Below are positions 1 through 9,330 of a stretch of DNA of 64,000 nt, in pieces; position 1 is the stretch's first letter; each line of letters starts with the position of its first letter. Both the position numbers and the translations under genes were made by a program. Location of the stretch: assembly GCF_014652135.1 (NCBI RefSeq), contig NZ_BMYF01000014.1:56777-120776 (forward strand), given 5' to 3'. The notes under the pieces are model-generated. The model did no database searches, was not told the DNA's origin, and was given only the letters and a program-made list of their open reading frames with translations. This DNA comes from Mongoliitalea lutea (GTDB lineage: Bacteria; Bacteroidota; Bacteroidia; Cytophagales; Cyclobacteriaceae).

Positions 1-548
1 TGTTTAGCCTTGGTTTTGCCGATGACACCATCCAACGGAGCTAATATTTTAGTGTAGCTCAAATTCACCTTGGCCAAATCAAGGTTGGCACTTGCTGCTT
101 TGACAGATTCCTCGGCAGCACTTTTTCTTGCCTTGGCAGCATCCCAATCCCGCTCGCTAATGGCCTTGATCCCGACTAAAGGCTCTAATCTGGCAACTTC
201 GTTGCTGGAATTGACCAAATTTACCTGTGCTTCTGAAAGTCTGGATTGCTCACGGGCTACATCTAAGCGAAAAGGATTATCATCGATCGTATATAGGAGT
301 TGGCCCTTTTTGACTTCCAATCCTTCCTGAAAATGGATTTTTTCTATAAAACCATCTACACGGGCTCGGATGGGTATATCCGCTTTTCCATATACCTGAC
401 CCACAAATTCCTTGGATAGGGGAACTTCTTGGGCAATAATTTCCACTACTTGAAAGGATGGGATTTCCGCAACAGTCTGCGTTTCTTTCTTGCAGGCAAA
501 AAGGCTAACTGAAATGATCAGTGCATTCCTAATACTACGAATCTTCAT
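1..548 (-). CDS. RND efflux periplasmic adaptor (HlyD/AcrA family), 3' part missing
   Basis: This is the N-terminal 182 residues of a membrane fusion protein that would link an inner-membrane RND pump to an outer-membrane channel. The gene runs off the left edge. The ATG at 548-546 opens a signal sequence ending LFAC-KK, a plausible though imperfect lipobox, so the protein is probably an anchored lipoprotein. Next come a barrel/lipoyl-like stretch (VDGFIEKIHFQEGLEVKKGQ, about residues 60-80), a helical hairpin rich in Glu, Ala and Lys (about 95-160), and the start of the second lipoyl half (ILAPLDGVIG). This order is typical of the AcrA/MexA family. It lies 67 bases downstream of the serine hydrolase on the same strand and could be co-transcribed. 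The pump and outer-membrane genes would lie beyond base 1. The substrate cannot be told. Confidence 0.88.
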   Translation of the reverse strand, partial: MKIRSIRNALIISVSLFACKKETQTVAEIPSFQVVEIIAQEVPLSKEFVGQVYGKADIPIRARVDGFIEKIHFQEGLEVKKGQLLYTIDDNPFRLDVAREQSRLSEAQVNLVNSSNEVARLEPLVGIKAISERDWDAAKARKSAAEESVKAASANLDLAKVNLSYTKILAPLDGVIGKTKAK

Positions 549-615
549 AAAACTGAGGCTGATAACAAGCCTCAAAATACAAAAACCTTTGGTAAAGGAA
601 AAGAATCAAAAACGA

Positions 616-1857
616 TTATTCTAAAACAAACAATCCTTTCAAGGAATTCAAGTGACTTTTGTTAGTTTTTGTAAAATTTAGTTGACGCTGATATAAATAA
701 TCCCCCAACTCAGCGAAGAAAGGCAATCCTATGGTCTCATATTCGTAAGTATCATCGTTCAAGGTTTCATTTTCATTGACATAGATAATAGCAGAAACTA
801 AAAATTCCACTCCCTCTTTAAAATCTACGAAGTAAGCTCCATCGAGTAAGTGTCCATAGGCCCATCCCGTTTTATTCAAAATTCGGATATGTTTAGGCAT
901 AGGAGATTTATCGGTGCCAAACTTGAAAAACTTGGAATACGAATCGTAATAATCGGGGAGTTCATAGCTAGGGAAATCTGATTCTCCAGGAAGCATACCC
1001 ATATATCGGAGCACAAATTGCCGAGTTTCTTCACTTATCTGAAACTGTTCTTCTGTTGAGAAAGCCTCTGGAAAAACAATTCTTTTCACGACCCCATGTA
1101 AATCTGATAAGGCAAATTTATTCTTATAGGTAAAATCCATGGGTTCATCTACCAAGGTGCCTTTTTGAAAATACGCTCTTCCAATAGTTGGATTCCCTGC
1201 ATTGGCATAGACCGTATTTGTATGACGGGCAGGTACATTATGAAGTAATTCACCATTTTCAGCATAAAAGCGAATAGGGTTGTAATGCCTATTTTCCTCT
1301 TCTGACATCGGCAAACTCAAGCGGTGATTGATAACTGTATGCATCAATCCTTTGGTACGTAATTGCTCATTGATGTACTCTTGACCAAGCAATTCATAAA
1401 GTCTATTATAGGCATCATTATCGCTTACCAAAAGGATTTTCTTAACGTAATGTGCAATACTCGGCATCAAATTGGCAGCCGTACTATCTACTAAAGCAGG
1501 AAACTGGGAAGGTCTCACGGAGTCAGTCAGCATGATGCTTTCAGCTGATAGGCCTGCAATGCCTTGGGCCTCTAGCCATTCCAATGCAAGAACAGCAACT
1601 GGTAATTTTACCGTAGAAGCAGGATAAAAGTAGCGCTCATCATTTAGATTAAATGGAAAATCCACAAAACTCAATGTTCCCGATTCCCCATGATGGATGG
1701 TAGAAAAAAGGATTTGAACCTGATAAGTTTCAGGGTTGCTAAGCACTTTTTGAAGGGTAGGATAGGTATCAGGGATATCCTGAAAAGGCTCGGTTACTTG
1801 AGGACTATTACAATGAATAAAAAAGAGAATGGTAAATAAATTTAGGAGCCTTTTCAT
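616..1857 (-). CDS. Class A beta-lactamase-like serine hydrolase, lipoprotein
   Basis: A 413-residue protein when started at the ATG at 1857, which opens a lipoprotein signal (MKRLLNLFTILFFIHC). A longer frame from 1911 overlaps the upstream gene and would bury the signal, so I prefer 1857. All three class A serine beta-lactamase motifs are visible: S-T-V-K (nucleophile Ser81), S-D-N (in LLVSDNDAYN) and K-T-G (in NKTGWAYGH). At over 400 residues it is longer than a typical 290-residue beta-lactamase and resembles the Beta-lactamase2/PBP-like hydrolases of Bacteroidota, which often act on peptides or cell-wall material. Antibiotic hydrolysis is not implied. It starts 4 bases after the stop of the PLP enzyme gene, so the two are very likely translationally coupled. 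Confidence 0.85.
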   Translation of the reverse strand: MKRLLNLFTILFFIHCNSPQVTEPFQDIPDTYPTLQKVLSNPETYQVQILFSTIHHGESGTLSFVDFPFNLNDERYFYPASTVKLPVAVLALEWLEAQGIAGLSAESIMLTDSVRPSQFPALVDSTAANLMPSIAHYVKKILLVSDNDAYNRLYELLGQEYINEQLRTKGLMHTVINHRLSLPMSEEENRHYNPIRFYAENGELLHNVPARHTNTVYANAGNPTIGRAYFQKGTLVDEPMDFTYKNKFALSDLHGVVKRIVFPEAFSTEEQFQISEETRQFVLRYMGMLPGESDFPSYELPDYYDSYSKFFKFGTDKSPMPKHIRILNKTGWAYGHLLDGAYFVDFKEGVEFLVSAIIYVNENETLNDDTYEYETIGLPFFAELGDYLYQRQLNFTKTNKSHLNSLKGLFVLE

Positions 1858-1861
1858 AATT

Positions 1862-2938
1862 TTAAATACATGATTCTTCATTGTTTTCAATTTCAAATAA
1901 AGTTTTTCCAAGAAAGTCTAAGTCCGACTTGGTATGATTAGCATTTAATACTATCCGATTTATCCAAGGATCTGTTTGGGCCGGATAAGGAAATGAGGAA
2001 ACAATGATTTGATTTTTTTCTAAATGCTGTACCCATTTTTGATTTGCTATGGAAAATATAGGAAGATTTTGATTATAACTTATTCCTTCTATTCCAGAAA
2101 TAAGTAATTTAAAGAAATTCAAATTATCAGTTAATGCGCTTTGTTGTGTATCATACAACTCTTGTGACTTCAAAAAAGCGTAAAGGAATGCGGCTGTTGG
2201 TGGAGATGCTCCTCGAAAAATAGGTTGATTTGTTAATTCATTCATTGATGAGTATTTACCAATAGAAATACCGGCTGGTATTGCTAAGCCTTTAGCCAAA
2301 GACCCTGTTACATACAAATCTACAGACAAATGTTTCCATTTTGAATAGGTTCCAAAAATACCCTTTCCCGTAACTCCGAAGGCATGACTATCATCCAAGA
2401 GCAGCATATAATCATGTTTTGCAGGAAGATTATGTATCCAGTAAAAATCATAAACTTCTGGTACCAATGGATTCACTGAGTTAGATAAAATGAGAATTCT
2501 TTGTGGCGATAATTCTTCACAGGTGTTAAATACTCGCTCTTGCCACTCTTTAAAGGTTAGTTTAGCCTCAAACTTGTAACCTATAGGTAAAATTGCTGGA
2601 TGTGAATCAGGAGAACAAATAGTATAATCACTTCTTTGAAAGAGATACATAAGCATTGCTTGACCAGCCAAATATCCACTGCTCCAAACAAGAGATTTTT
2701 CAGCACCCGCACCAAAGGCAAATTTTTTTTCAAACTCATCAAAAATGCTTAATCGTACATTATTTACCCTGCTCAAACCATGATTCATCCCCAACTTTGA
2801 AAAGCCTTCAACAACTAACTTTTCAAAGTCAGGATGCACACTCAAACCGAGGTAGTCCGTACCACTGAAACATAAATACTGCTCTTCATTTATATTTATT
2901 TCTCGACTAAATTTACTGTTTATATTGAATACACTCAT
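1862..2938 (-). CDS. PLP-dependent alpha-oxoamine synthase-like enzyme (class I/II aminotransferase fold)
   Basis: A 358-residue cytoplasmic enzyme of the fold-type I PLP family, closest in look to 8-amino-7-oxononanoate synthase (BioF), KBL and serine palmitoyltransferase. Visible landmarks are the N-terminal FSGTDYLGL (BioF-type NDYLGL), a small-residue segment before GYLAGQ, the cofactor-binding DDSHAFGVTGKG (Asp182, His185) and the Schiff-base lysine in TGSLAKGLAIPAG (Lys216). It is about 30 residues shorter than usual BioF. No biotin genes are nearby. Instead it is tightly coupled to a beta-lactamase-like lipoprotein, so a biotin role is doubtful and the true condensation partner (an amino acid plus an acyl-CoA or acyl-ACP in this family) is unknown. 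The family assignment is firm; the specific function is open. Confidence 0.82.
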   Translation of the reverse strand: MSVFNINSKFSREININEEQYLCFSGTDYLGLSVHPDFEKLVVEGFSKLGMNHGLSRVNNVRLSIFDEFEKKFAFGAGAEKSLVWSSGYLAGQAMLMYLFQRSDYTICSPDSHPAILPIGYKFEAKLTFKEWQERVFNTCEELSPQRILILSNSVNPLVPEVYDFYWIHNLPAKHDYMLLLDDSHAFGVTGKGIFGTYSKWKHLSVDLYVTGSLAKGLAIPAGISIGKYSSMNELTNQPIFRGASPPTAAFLYAFLKSQELYDTQQSALTDNLNFFKLLISGIEGISYNQNLPIFSIANQKWVQHLEKNQIIVSSFPYPAQTDPWINRIVLNANHTKSDLDFLGKTLFEIENNEESCI

Positions 2939-3076
2939 GCGATATGGGTAGGATGGAATCTATTGATTAAGAAATGTAAGGTATAAAAATAAACTTATCA
3001 AAGAATACAGAATAGATACTATTGCAAGTTTCCAATCTTTTCGCTCCCTTATAAAAACACTGTGAAATATAGTATC

Positions 3077-3110
3077 AAAAAAAAAGCCCCCATTTCTGGA
3101 GGCTTTTATT
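3077..3110 (-). terminator. Rho-independent terminator of the TonB receptor gene
   Basis: On the minus strand the hairpin AAAAGCCTCC / GGGGGCTTTT with a 6-base loop is followed by a run of T. It starts about 18 bases after the stop of the receptor gene. The plus strand also has T-rich flanks, but no plus-strand gene ends here. Confidence 0.85.
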
Positions 3111-3125
3111 ATATGTTAAATGGAA

Positions 3126-6100
3126 TTAGTTGAAGCTGTATCTGATACCAACTTGCATTCTCCACAAGCTACCGATACCATTGGTAGGTCTGAAAGTTTC
3201 ATTAACCAAATCAGAAGTACCTGGGTTGGTAGCAAGTCTGAATACTGGCTCACCCGCATCATTTGTACCTCTATAACTCAAGATATTTTGCTGCCAAGGG
3301 AAGAATGGAACACCCCACTCTGGATTCAACAAGTTACCAAAGTTCATGAAGTCAAATCTTGCTTCTAATTTATTTTTCTTGTCATTCGTAATGTTAATTC
3401 TTTGAGCAAAGCTCAAGTCAAAGGTATGAACCCAAGGCTGAATGCCTTCATTTCTTCCAAAGACTCTACCTCTAGCATTTCTCAAGAATCTATCTTGCTC
3501 GATGAACGCCTCAAATGCAGCAGCTTGCTCTTCAGCAGTAACTGTTCTGCCTGCTAATGGGAATGGCTGCCAATTTAATTCATTTGCATTGTTCGGAACA
3601 TAAATCAAACGAGCTTGACCATCACCGATATTTCCTCGAGTATTTAACCCCTGAGCATTGGCCATGGTATAGCTAAATCTGCCATTAGGACCACCTTCGT
3701 AGAATAAAGAGATAGTGGTATTTTCCGTAGTGTAAGAAATATTAGAAATAATTCTGTGAGGCTGATCAAAACCAGCAAAGCTCAACTCAGGCTTATTTCT
3801 TTGCTCTGTAACTACAGTAGGAACCAATGACTGCGCTTGAGAACCACCTGTAGCATCCAAATCTCTCGCTCTAGAAATGGTGTAAGCAGCCATGATGTCC
3901 AAACCGTTATTGAAAGATCTGTTCAAAGTAAGCGTACCAGAAATATAATCAGGGTTTTGGTCAGCATTCGTCAACCAGAATACTTGTCTGAAGAATGGAT
4001 CACTTGAAGGACCGAAGAATCCATCTTGAGGAATCCAGATAGGACGTTGGTCAGGTCCATTCCAATTCGTGTCAGGCTGTCTGAAAACAATGTTCTGTGC
4101 CAAAGGAGCAGAAAGATCTCTCGAATAGATAAAGTCAAATGAACCTATGATACCACCTGGTAATCTGAAATCAGAACCCAAGGTAGTTCTCCACGTTTGA
4201 GGCAATTTAAAATTAGGATCAGTCAATGCTAATTCAGTACCCAATGTCTGGCTAGGGTTAGTAGGATTCCACGCAGTTACATCTGGGCTGAATGTAATAC
4301 CTTGATTGATTACTTCTTGACCTTCAAATCCGAAAATACCTCTTACCACACCTGAACCATTTACTTGGTTAGACAACCATACGAATGGAAGACGACCAGA
4401 GAACACCCCAGAACCACCTCTTAATACGAATGATCTGTCACCTTTTACATCATAGTTGAAACCAACTCTTGGAGACCATAATGGATTAACTGTAGGGAAA
4501 ACAGACACATCAGGAACGATTGTTTGTCCGTTTGGAAGAGTAAAGGTGGTACCTCTTTCAGCTAATAATTGATTTTGAGGCAATTCGATTGGGTAGTAAG
4601 GAAGGTCAATTCTCAAACCTGCTGTTACTTTCAATCGAGAGTTTACTTGATATTCATTTTGGGAATACAAGCCTAACTGTCCAAATCTTGTTCTGTCAGT
4701 TGGAGGAGTATTTGATCCATCCAAAGCAAAGCTTTTTGCAAACGCATCCGGGAACACATTTGGATTTCTATTAATCACAGCTTCAACGAAGTTATCAAAA
4801 CTTAAGAATCTGTAGTGACCGTTAAATACTGGGTTGAAAGCGTTATCGAATGTAAAGAATTCGAAGTTACCACCAAAGGTCCATGTGCTTTTGCCTTTGA
4901 ATAGGGTAAAGTTGTTAGTGATGTTAAAGATGTTGTTTTCCAACAGGTTACCAACTGAGAACAATTCATTACCCATAGACATGAAATATTCTAATTGTCC
5001 TTGAGGGTTTGGCTCTAGTACTTCAATGAAAGGAAACGCTTGTCCACCAGGAATACCTCTTCTTGGATCAGCTATTGAGGTATACCCAATGTTCAACTGA
5101 TTGGCAGCATTGTTACCAATTCTTGTATTCAATTCAGCAGCGATGGTCTCAACCAAACGATCGTTGGTGTAGTTCGCATTTCTGAAGTTGATTGCTTCAG
5201 GACCAATTCTGGAAGTATTGTTAAATACAGACATGTTTCTAGTAGAACGCACATTTGTAGGCACATCTGAGAAAGATGAGAACCTGTTATAACGAACAAA
5301 CAATTTGTTATTTTGATTGATGTTATAATCCAAACGGATATTTAAACGAGTCTGCTCAGAAGCAAATGGATAAGAATCTGGAGCACCTGTATCATAACCA
5401 TAGATATCCAATAAGCTCTGTCTTACAAAGTTTGCATCTTCAATAGATACTCTGGAGATAAACTGTCCATCAGGAGTCTCTCCTGGTCTTCTAGCTCTTC
5501 TCAAAATAGATGGAGTATCTTCTTGCTCTTCTTCATAGTTTACAAAGAAGAATAATTTGTTTTTAATGATTGGACCTCCCAAACGGAAACCCATAATTTC
5601 ATTTCTTGCATTATTCTGAGGTACGAAATTGTCAACAATTCTCGTAGCTCTCATTTGGTCAGTTCTTAAGAAATAGTATGCAGAACCTTTGAATGTGTTA
5701 TCACCAGATCTTGTCACCGCATTCACACCAGCTCCAGTAAAACCACCTTGTCTTACATCATAAGGAGCCAAGTTTACTTGAATCTCTTCAATCGCATCAA
5801 TAGAGATAGGGTTACCACCAGCAAGCTGAGCATTCCCCAATCCAAAGTTGTTGTTCAAGATGTTACCATCCAACGTAAAGTTGTTGAAACGGGAACTTGT
5901 TCCAGCAAAAGAGTTACCATTAGACTGAGGAGTCAAACGGGTAAAGTCATTCACACTTCTGTTTACAGTAGGTAGCGCATTTACCTTATCTGCACCCACG
6001 TTCAAGCCAGCACCTGTTCTATCAGCATCGAAGATTCCTCCTCTAGAGCCAACTACTTCTACTGCTTCTAAGTTTACACCATCTGTCATTACTGCATTGA

Positions 6101-6422
6101 TGTTGAAGTTTTGACCAAGTGCAAGATTGATACCTTCGATCACTTGATCTTCATATCCAACGAAACTGATGGTTACTTGGTAAGGACCACCTACCCTTAC
6201 GTTAGGGATAATGAAACGACCTTCCAAATTGGAAACCGCTCCATATCGTGTACCGGATGGCATGTGGACCGCAACAATGTTAGCACCTGGAAGCGTTTCT
6301 CCAGAACGGTCTGTTACCAAACCTTGCATACTTGATGTAGTCACCCCTTGCGAAAACGCAGTCGTTGATACGAAAATCAACATTACTGCCGCAAAAAGAC
6401 TCTTAAGTAATGATTGCCTCAT
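3126..6422 (-). CDS. TonB-dependent receptor, Oar-like, with carboxypeptidase regulatory-like N-domain
   Basis: A 1098-residue outer-membrane beta-barrel receptor. A signal peptide (about 1-25, ending TTAFSQG) is followed by a carboxypeptidase-regulatory-like Ig domain (about 28-115, with GLVTDRSGETLPGANIVA and the SFVGYEDQ turn). Then come a plug region (about 120-240, NALPTVNRSVNDFTRLTPQ, a hallmark of Oar-type receptors) and a long barrel ending in MQVGIRYSFN with a terminal aromatic residue. Oar-like proteins take up large or unknown ligands and, in Myxococcus, affect surface adhesion. No SusD partner lies beside it, which argues against a standard glycan-uptake pair. It is flanked by its own promoter-like box and terminator, so it is likely monocistronic. 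Confidence 0.93.
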   Translation of the reverse strand: MRQSLLKSLFAAVMLIFVSTTAFSQGVTTSSMQGLVTDRSGETLPGANIVAVHMPSGTRYGAVSNLEGRFIIPNVRVGGPYQVTISFVGYEDQVIEGINLALGQNFNINAVMTDGVNLEAVEVVGSRGGIFDADRTGAGLNVGADKVNALPTVNRSVNDFTRLTPQSNGNSFAGTSSRFNNFTLDGNILNNNFGLGNAQLAGGNPISIDAIEEIQVNLAPYDVRQGGFTGAGVNAVTRSGDNTFKGSAYYFLRTDQMRATRIVDNFVPQNNARNEIMGFRLGGPIIKNKLFFFVNYEEEQEDTPSILRRARRPGETPDGQFISRVSIEDANFVRQSLLDIYGYDTGAPDSYPFASEQTRLNIRLDYNINQNNKLFVRYNRFSSFSDVPTNVRSTRNMSVFNNTSRIGPEAINFRNANYTNDRLVETIAAELNTRIGNNAANQLNIGYTSIADPRRGIPGGQAFPFIEVLEPNPQGQLEYFMSMGNELFSVGNLLENNIFNITNNFTLFKGKSTWTFGGNFEFFTFDNAFNPVFNGHYRFLSFDNFVEAVINRNPNVFPDAFAKSFALDGSNTPPTDRTRFGQLGLYSQNEYQVNSRLKVTAGLRIDLPYYPIELPQNQLLAERGTTFTLPNGQTIVPDVSVFPTVNPLWSPRVGFNYDVKGDRSFVLRGGSGVFSGRLPFVWLSNQVNGSGVVRGIFGFEGQEVINQGITFSPDVTAWNPTNPSQTLGTELALTDPNFKLPQTWRTTLGSDFRLPGGIIGSFDFIYSRDLSAPLAQNIVFRQPDTNWNGPDQRPIWIPQDGFFGPSSDPFFRQVFWLTNADQNPDYISGTLTLNRSFNNGLDIMAAYTISRARDLDATGGSQAQSLVPTVVTEQRNKPELSFAGFDQPHRIISNISYTTENTTISLFYEGGPNGRFSYTMANAQGLNTRGNIGDGQARLIYVPNNANELNWQPFPLAGRTVTAEEQAAAFEAFIEQDRFLRNARGRVFGRNEGIQPWVHTFDLSFAQRINITNDKKNKLEARFDFMNFGNLLNPEWGVPFFPWQQNILSYRGTNDAGEPVFRLATNPGTSDLVNETFRPTNGIGSLWRMQVGIRYSFN

Positions 6423-6477
6423 AATTTTAGTTTTTTGTGGAAATAAATTTAGTTTAGGAATAGTTTTTTTTCCGCTA

Positions 6478-6485
6478 CAAATGTA
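6478..6485 (-). promoter_or_regulatory. Candidate -7 box for the TonB receptor gene
   Basis: Reads TACATTTG on the minus strand, an exact match to the Bacteroidota -7 consensus TAnnTTTG, about 55 bases upstream of the receptor ATG. No clear TTG sits at the usual upstream distance, so the call rests on the -7 box alone. Confidence 0.45.
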
Positions 6486-6745
6486 GGCCTCATATCCTAG
6501 TTATTTTTTTTCGAATTGTTAAATTTTAACATTTATTCACAAGCAAACTTAACAATTCCTTAACATTGGAAAAGAACGATATTTCCCATTGCTTGAATTA
6601 GCCTATTTCAATCGGTTGAGAACATTCACTAAATGTTAAAAAAGCAAATTTCCTTCGTTTCACTTTCTTTTTGTTAAGAAATCTTTAACCAAATGTTAAC
6701 TTCAGCAAAATCTTATTTTTACCAAATAAAAGTGAGTGGATTGCT

Positions 6746-6753
6746 TATATTTG
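6746..6753 (+). promoter_or_regulatory. Candidate -7 box for the lysoplasmalogenase gene
   Basis: TATATTTG matches TAnnTTTG and ends 21 bases before the ATG at 6775. It lies inside the longer reading frame that would begin at the GTG at 6736, which supports 6775 as the true start. A -33 TTG at proper distance is not evident. Confidence 0.45.
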
Positions 6754-6774
6754 AGGACGAACGAGTTTCCAGCG

Positions 6775-7455
6775 ATGAAAAAGAAAAATATACTTTGGCT
6801 TTATTTGTTTCTGTTGGTATCTATCCTTGATATCTTCCTGACAGCCAATGGACAACAAGAAGAAAGATTATACACGAAAACATTGATTATTCCATTTTTA
6901 GCCATCTATTTTTGGCAAGTAAGTATTGCCTTGAAGGGCACCTATATACGAAAGGCCATGATAGGAGCATTGATTTTCTCTTGGCTGGGGGATACCTTAT
7001 TGTTATGGCAGCCTTTTTTCCTATACGGATTAGGGGCATTTTTGATGGCCCATATCTGCTACATCATTGCATTTAAAATCAGCCAAAGGCAGCCTTTCCG
7101 CGTGGGGACGGTTAATTTTCTCCAATTATTTTTTTATAATTTGCCTATTTACCTTCTGGCAGCAATTGTATACTTCCTTGTAAATCCCGGATTAGGCTCT
7201 ATGAAAATCCCTGTGGTCATCTATATCATCATAATTGTTATGATGGCCACCACTGCAAGAGAACGGTTTAAAGAAACAGCTCCGGAAAGTTTTTGGCAGG
7301 TATTCATTGGGGCGGTCCTATTCATGATATCAGACAGCATGATCGCCATCAACATGTTTTTCAAACCCTTCCCCGAAGCATCCGTCCTTATTATGGGAAC
7401 CTATGTATTGGCACAGCTGCTGATTGTGAGAGGGATTCAGGCGCATTACCAATGA
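6775..7455 (+). CDS. Lysoplasmalogenase, YhhN/TMEM86 family
   Basis: A 226-residue integral membrane protein with about eight hydrophobic segments. The YhhN family hydrolyses the vinyl-ether bond of lysoplasmalogens. Family signatures visible are the KTLIIPFLAIYF motif near the N-terminus and the FSWLGDTLLLW motif (a conserved acidic residue in GD) in the second or third helix. I chose the ATG at 6775 (MKKKNILWLY) over the GTG at 6736, because the added residues are not hydrophobic and overlap a promoter-like box. It is isolated, with no operon partner. Whether the organism makes plasmalogens is unknown, so the substrate is inferred from the family only. Confidence 0.82.
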   Translation: MKKKNILWLYLFLLVSILDIFLTANGQQEERLYTKTLIIPFLAIYFWQVSIALKGTYIRKAMIGALIFSWLGDTLLLWQPFFLYGLGAFLMAHICYIIAFKISQRQPFRVGTVNFLQLFFYNLPIYLLAAIVYFLVNPGLGSMKIPVVIYIIIIVMMATTARERFKETAPESFWQVFIGAVLFMISDSMIAINMFFKPFPEASVLIMGTYVLAQLLIVRGIQAHYQ

Positions 7456-7811
7456 AAGCAGAAAGCTCGCAGAATTCACGGAAGACGCAGAAAAATTTGT
7501 ACTTAAAAAGAGAAATTAAGATACAGCTGCTTAAATCCATCAATTGTCCCAATAACTGATTGGAAAGAACATTATGAAACTGCACCGTGGATGATAAAAA
7601 TTGAACCAAAAAACAATAATGGATTTCAGTACCAACGTTATTTCTAACTAGGAGCAAACTCAATTTCAGCTTGAAATGACTTTCAAAAATTATACGCTTG
7701 ATAGTCAAACAAATAAACCCATCAATCGGATTTTTTTGGCTTTCAATGGTAATCTATTATTTATTTTTCTAACTTATTCCACTGTATTGTACCACTAATA
7801 GCTTTCAAACC
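7456..7811. other. Intergenic region with a dispersed repeat copy
   Basis: A 356-base gap without a believable gene. Bases 7464-7498 (AGCTCGCAGAATTCACGGAA and onward) match, in inverted orientation, the element at 15948-15982. The rest is AT-rich and unremarkable. A reading frame of 105 codons on the minus strand overlaps the end of the lysoplasmalogenase gene and looks spurious. Confidence 0.55.
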
Positions 7812-9158
7812 ATGCCAAGAGCGAAAACCGACCAAGACCGCAAAATTTTTGTTTTAGACACCTCGGTCATCCTATACGCCCATAACTCCATCATGAATTT
7901 TGCAGAACATGATGTGGTCATTCCGATTACTGTTTTGGAAGAATTGGATCAGTTCAAAAAAGGAAATGATACCAAAAATTTTGAGGCTAGAGAGTTTATA
8001 CGCCTACTGGATACCCTTTCCAAAGATCAGATGATCCATAATTGGACTCCTCTAAACGGAAAAACAAAAGGAAATTTCAAAATCCACATGAATCCTGATA
8101 GCAGCATCAATGCCAACATGATTTTTGGGGAAGAAAAAAATGACCATAAAATCCTCAATTCAGCCCTACACCTCAAGCAGACCGAGAAAAACAGAAGGGT
8201 AATTCTCGTAAGTAAAGACATCAACCTGCGGCTCAAAGCCAAGTCACTAGACATACAGGCGGAAGATTACGAAACAGGTAAGATCAAAAACCTTTCTGAA
8301 ATTGAAAATACGGGCAAATTTATTTTAGAAGGTATAGCACCCGAAGTAATCAACACGCTTTACGATCAACACTCAGTCGAGGCAAAACATATTTTGGGCA
8401 CTCGGAAGCGCAAATCCAATGCTTTCTATATTCTCAAAAGTGAGAAAAATTCGGTTTTAAGCTATTACAACGCAGAAGACAACCGTATCGAGCGGGTAGA
8501 TAAGCGATTGGCTTACAATATTAAACCAAAAAATGCGGAGCAAACTTTTGCGCTCCATGCCATTCTAAATCCTCGCATCAAGCTGGTTTCGATTCAAGGG
8601 GTAGCGGGAACTGGAAAAACACTCCTGGCATTGGCAGGAGCACTGGAACAACGCCGGGATTATAAGCAAATCTTCTTGGCAAGACCTATTGTCCCTTTAA
8701 GCAATAAAGACATCGGTTACCTACCAGGAGATATTAAGTCTAAACTTAATCCTTACATGGAGCCTTTGTGGGATAATTTGAAATTTATCCAAAATCAGTT
8801 CAAGGAATCAGACAAAGAATACCAAAAAATCACCGAACTGGTTAACCAAGAAAAATTGGTTATCCAACCATTGGCATATATCCGAGGTCGATCCTTATCC
8901 AATATCTTCTTTATCATCGATGAGGCACAAAACCTTACCCCTCACGAAATCAAAACGATCATCAGTAGAGCCGGAGAAAACACGAAAATCATTTTCACAG
9001 GAGATATTTTCCAAATTGATACCCCTTACTTGGATAGCCAAAGTAACGGACTATCCTACCTCATAGACCGCGTCAAGGATCATCCACTCTATGCCCATAT
9101 CAAATTAGAAAAAGGAGAACGCTCAGAGTTGGCTAATTTGGCAAATGAACTCTTATAA
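7812..9158 (+). CDS. PhoH-family ATPase with N-terminal PIN domain
   Basis: A 448-residue cytoplasmic protein. An N-terminal PIN nuclease domain (about 10-150) shows the acidic residues expected for metal binding (Asp16 in FVLDTSVI, Glu44/Glu45 in VLEELDQF, Asp136 in SKDINLR). The C-terminal PhoH ATPase domain (about 240-448) has Walker A GVAGTGKT (263-270) and a Walker B-like FFIIDEAQN. PIN-PhoH proteins act as ATP-dependent RNA helicase/ribonucleases in some bacteria. The architecture matches the usual YlaK/PhoH2-like form in length and order. It stands alone between repeat-containing gaps. Its physiological RNA targets are not known for this lineage. Confidence 0.92.
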   Translation: MPRAKTDQDRKIFVLDTSVILYAHNSIMNFAEHDVVIPITVLEELDQFKKGNDTKNFEAREFIRLLDTLSKDQMIHNWTPLNGKTKGNFKIHMNPDSSINANMIFGEEKNDHKILNSALHLKQTEKNRRVILVSKDINLRLKAKSLDIQAEDYETGKIKNLSEIENTGKFILEGIAPEVINTLYDQHSVEAKHILGTRKRKSNAFYILKSEKNSVLSYYNAEDNRIERVDKRLAYNIKPKNAEQTFALHAILNPRIKLVSIQGVAGTGKTLLALAGALEQRRDYKQIFLARPIVPLSNKDIGYLPGDIKSKLNPYMEPLWDNLKFIQNQFKESDKEYQKITELVNQEKLVIQPLAYIRGRSLSNIFFIIDEAQNLTPHEIKTIISRAGENTKIIFTGDIFQIDTPYLDSQSNGLSYLIDRVKDHPLYAHIKLEKGERSELANLANELL

Positions 9159-9188
9159 ATTGAACGCGGATGACACAGATGCGGGCTT

Positions 9189-9251
9189 ATTTTAGATTTT
9201 AGAGGGTAGATTTTAGATTTTAGAGGGTAGATTTTAGATTTATGATTTAGT
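9189..9251. repeat. 21-base tandem repeat, about 2.6 copies
   Basis: Two perfect 21-base units beginning ATTTTAGATTTTAGAGGGTA (9189-9209 and 9210-9230) and a decayed third (9231 onward). Non-coding. Confidence 0.8.
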
Positions 9252-9310
9252 AGTGGCTTAATAAAACCATTCGAGGCGACCTTTGTGCTTAATCTTAGCG
9301 TCTTTGCGCC

Positions 9311-9330
9311 CCTGTCTGCCGACAGGCAGG
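9311..9330. repeat. Palindromic intergenic repeat (CCTGTCTGCC type)
   Basis: CCTGTCTGCCGACAGGCAGG contains the inverted arms CCTGTC/GACAGG. A diverged relative lies at 16058-16078. It is embedded in a stretch (TTAGCGTCTTTGCGCC...TCTGCGTGAAACTC) resembling short repeats scattered in Bacteroidota intergenic DNA. Confidence 0.65.

Larger units (their letters stand above)
6423..6774. other. AT-rich divergent intergenic region
   Basis: A 352-base AT-rich gap between the divergent receptor and lysoplasmalogenase genes. It holds a -7-like box for each direction (see the two promoter entries) and several copies of the string TTAAC/GTTAA, but no ORF I would support. Confidence 0.5.

Noticed and set aside
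7391..7708. 105-codon ORF on the minus strand
   Set aside because: It overlaps the end of the lysoplasmalogenase gene, has no recognisable domain or start signal, and crosses a dispersed repeat.
9189..9251. Possible CRISPR array
   Set aside because: The 21-base units are directly adjacent with no unique spacers, and no cas gene is present anywhere in the window.
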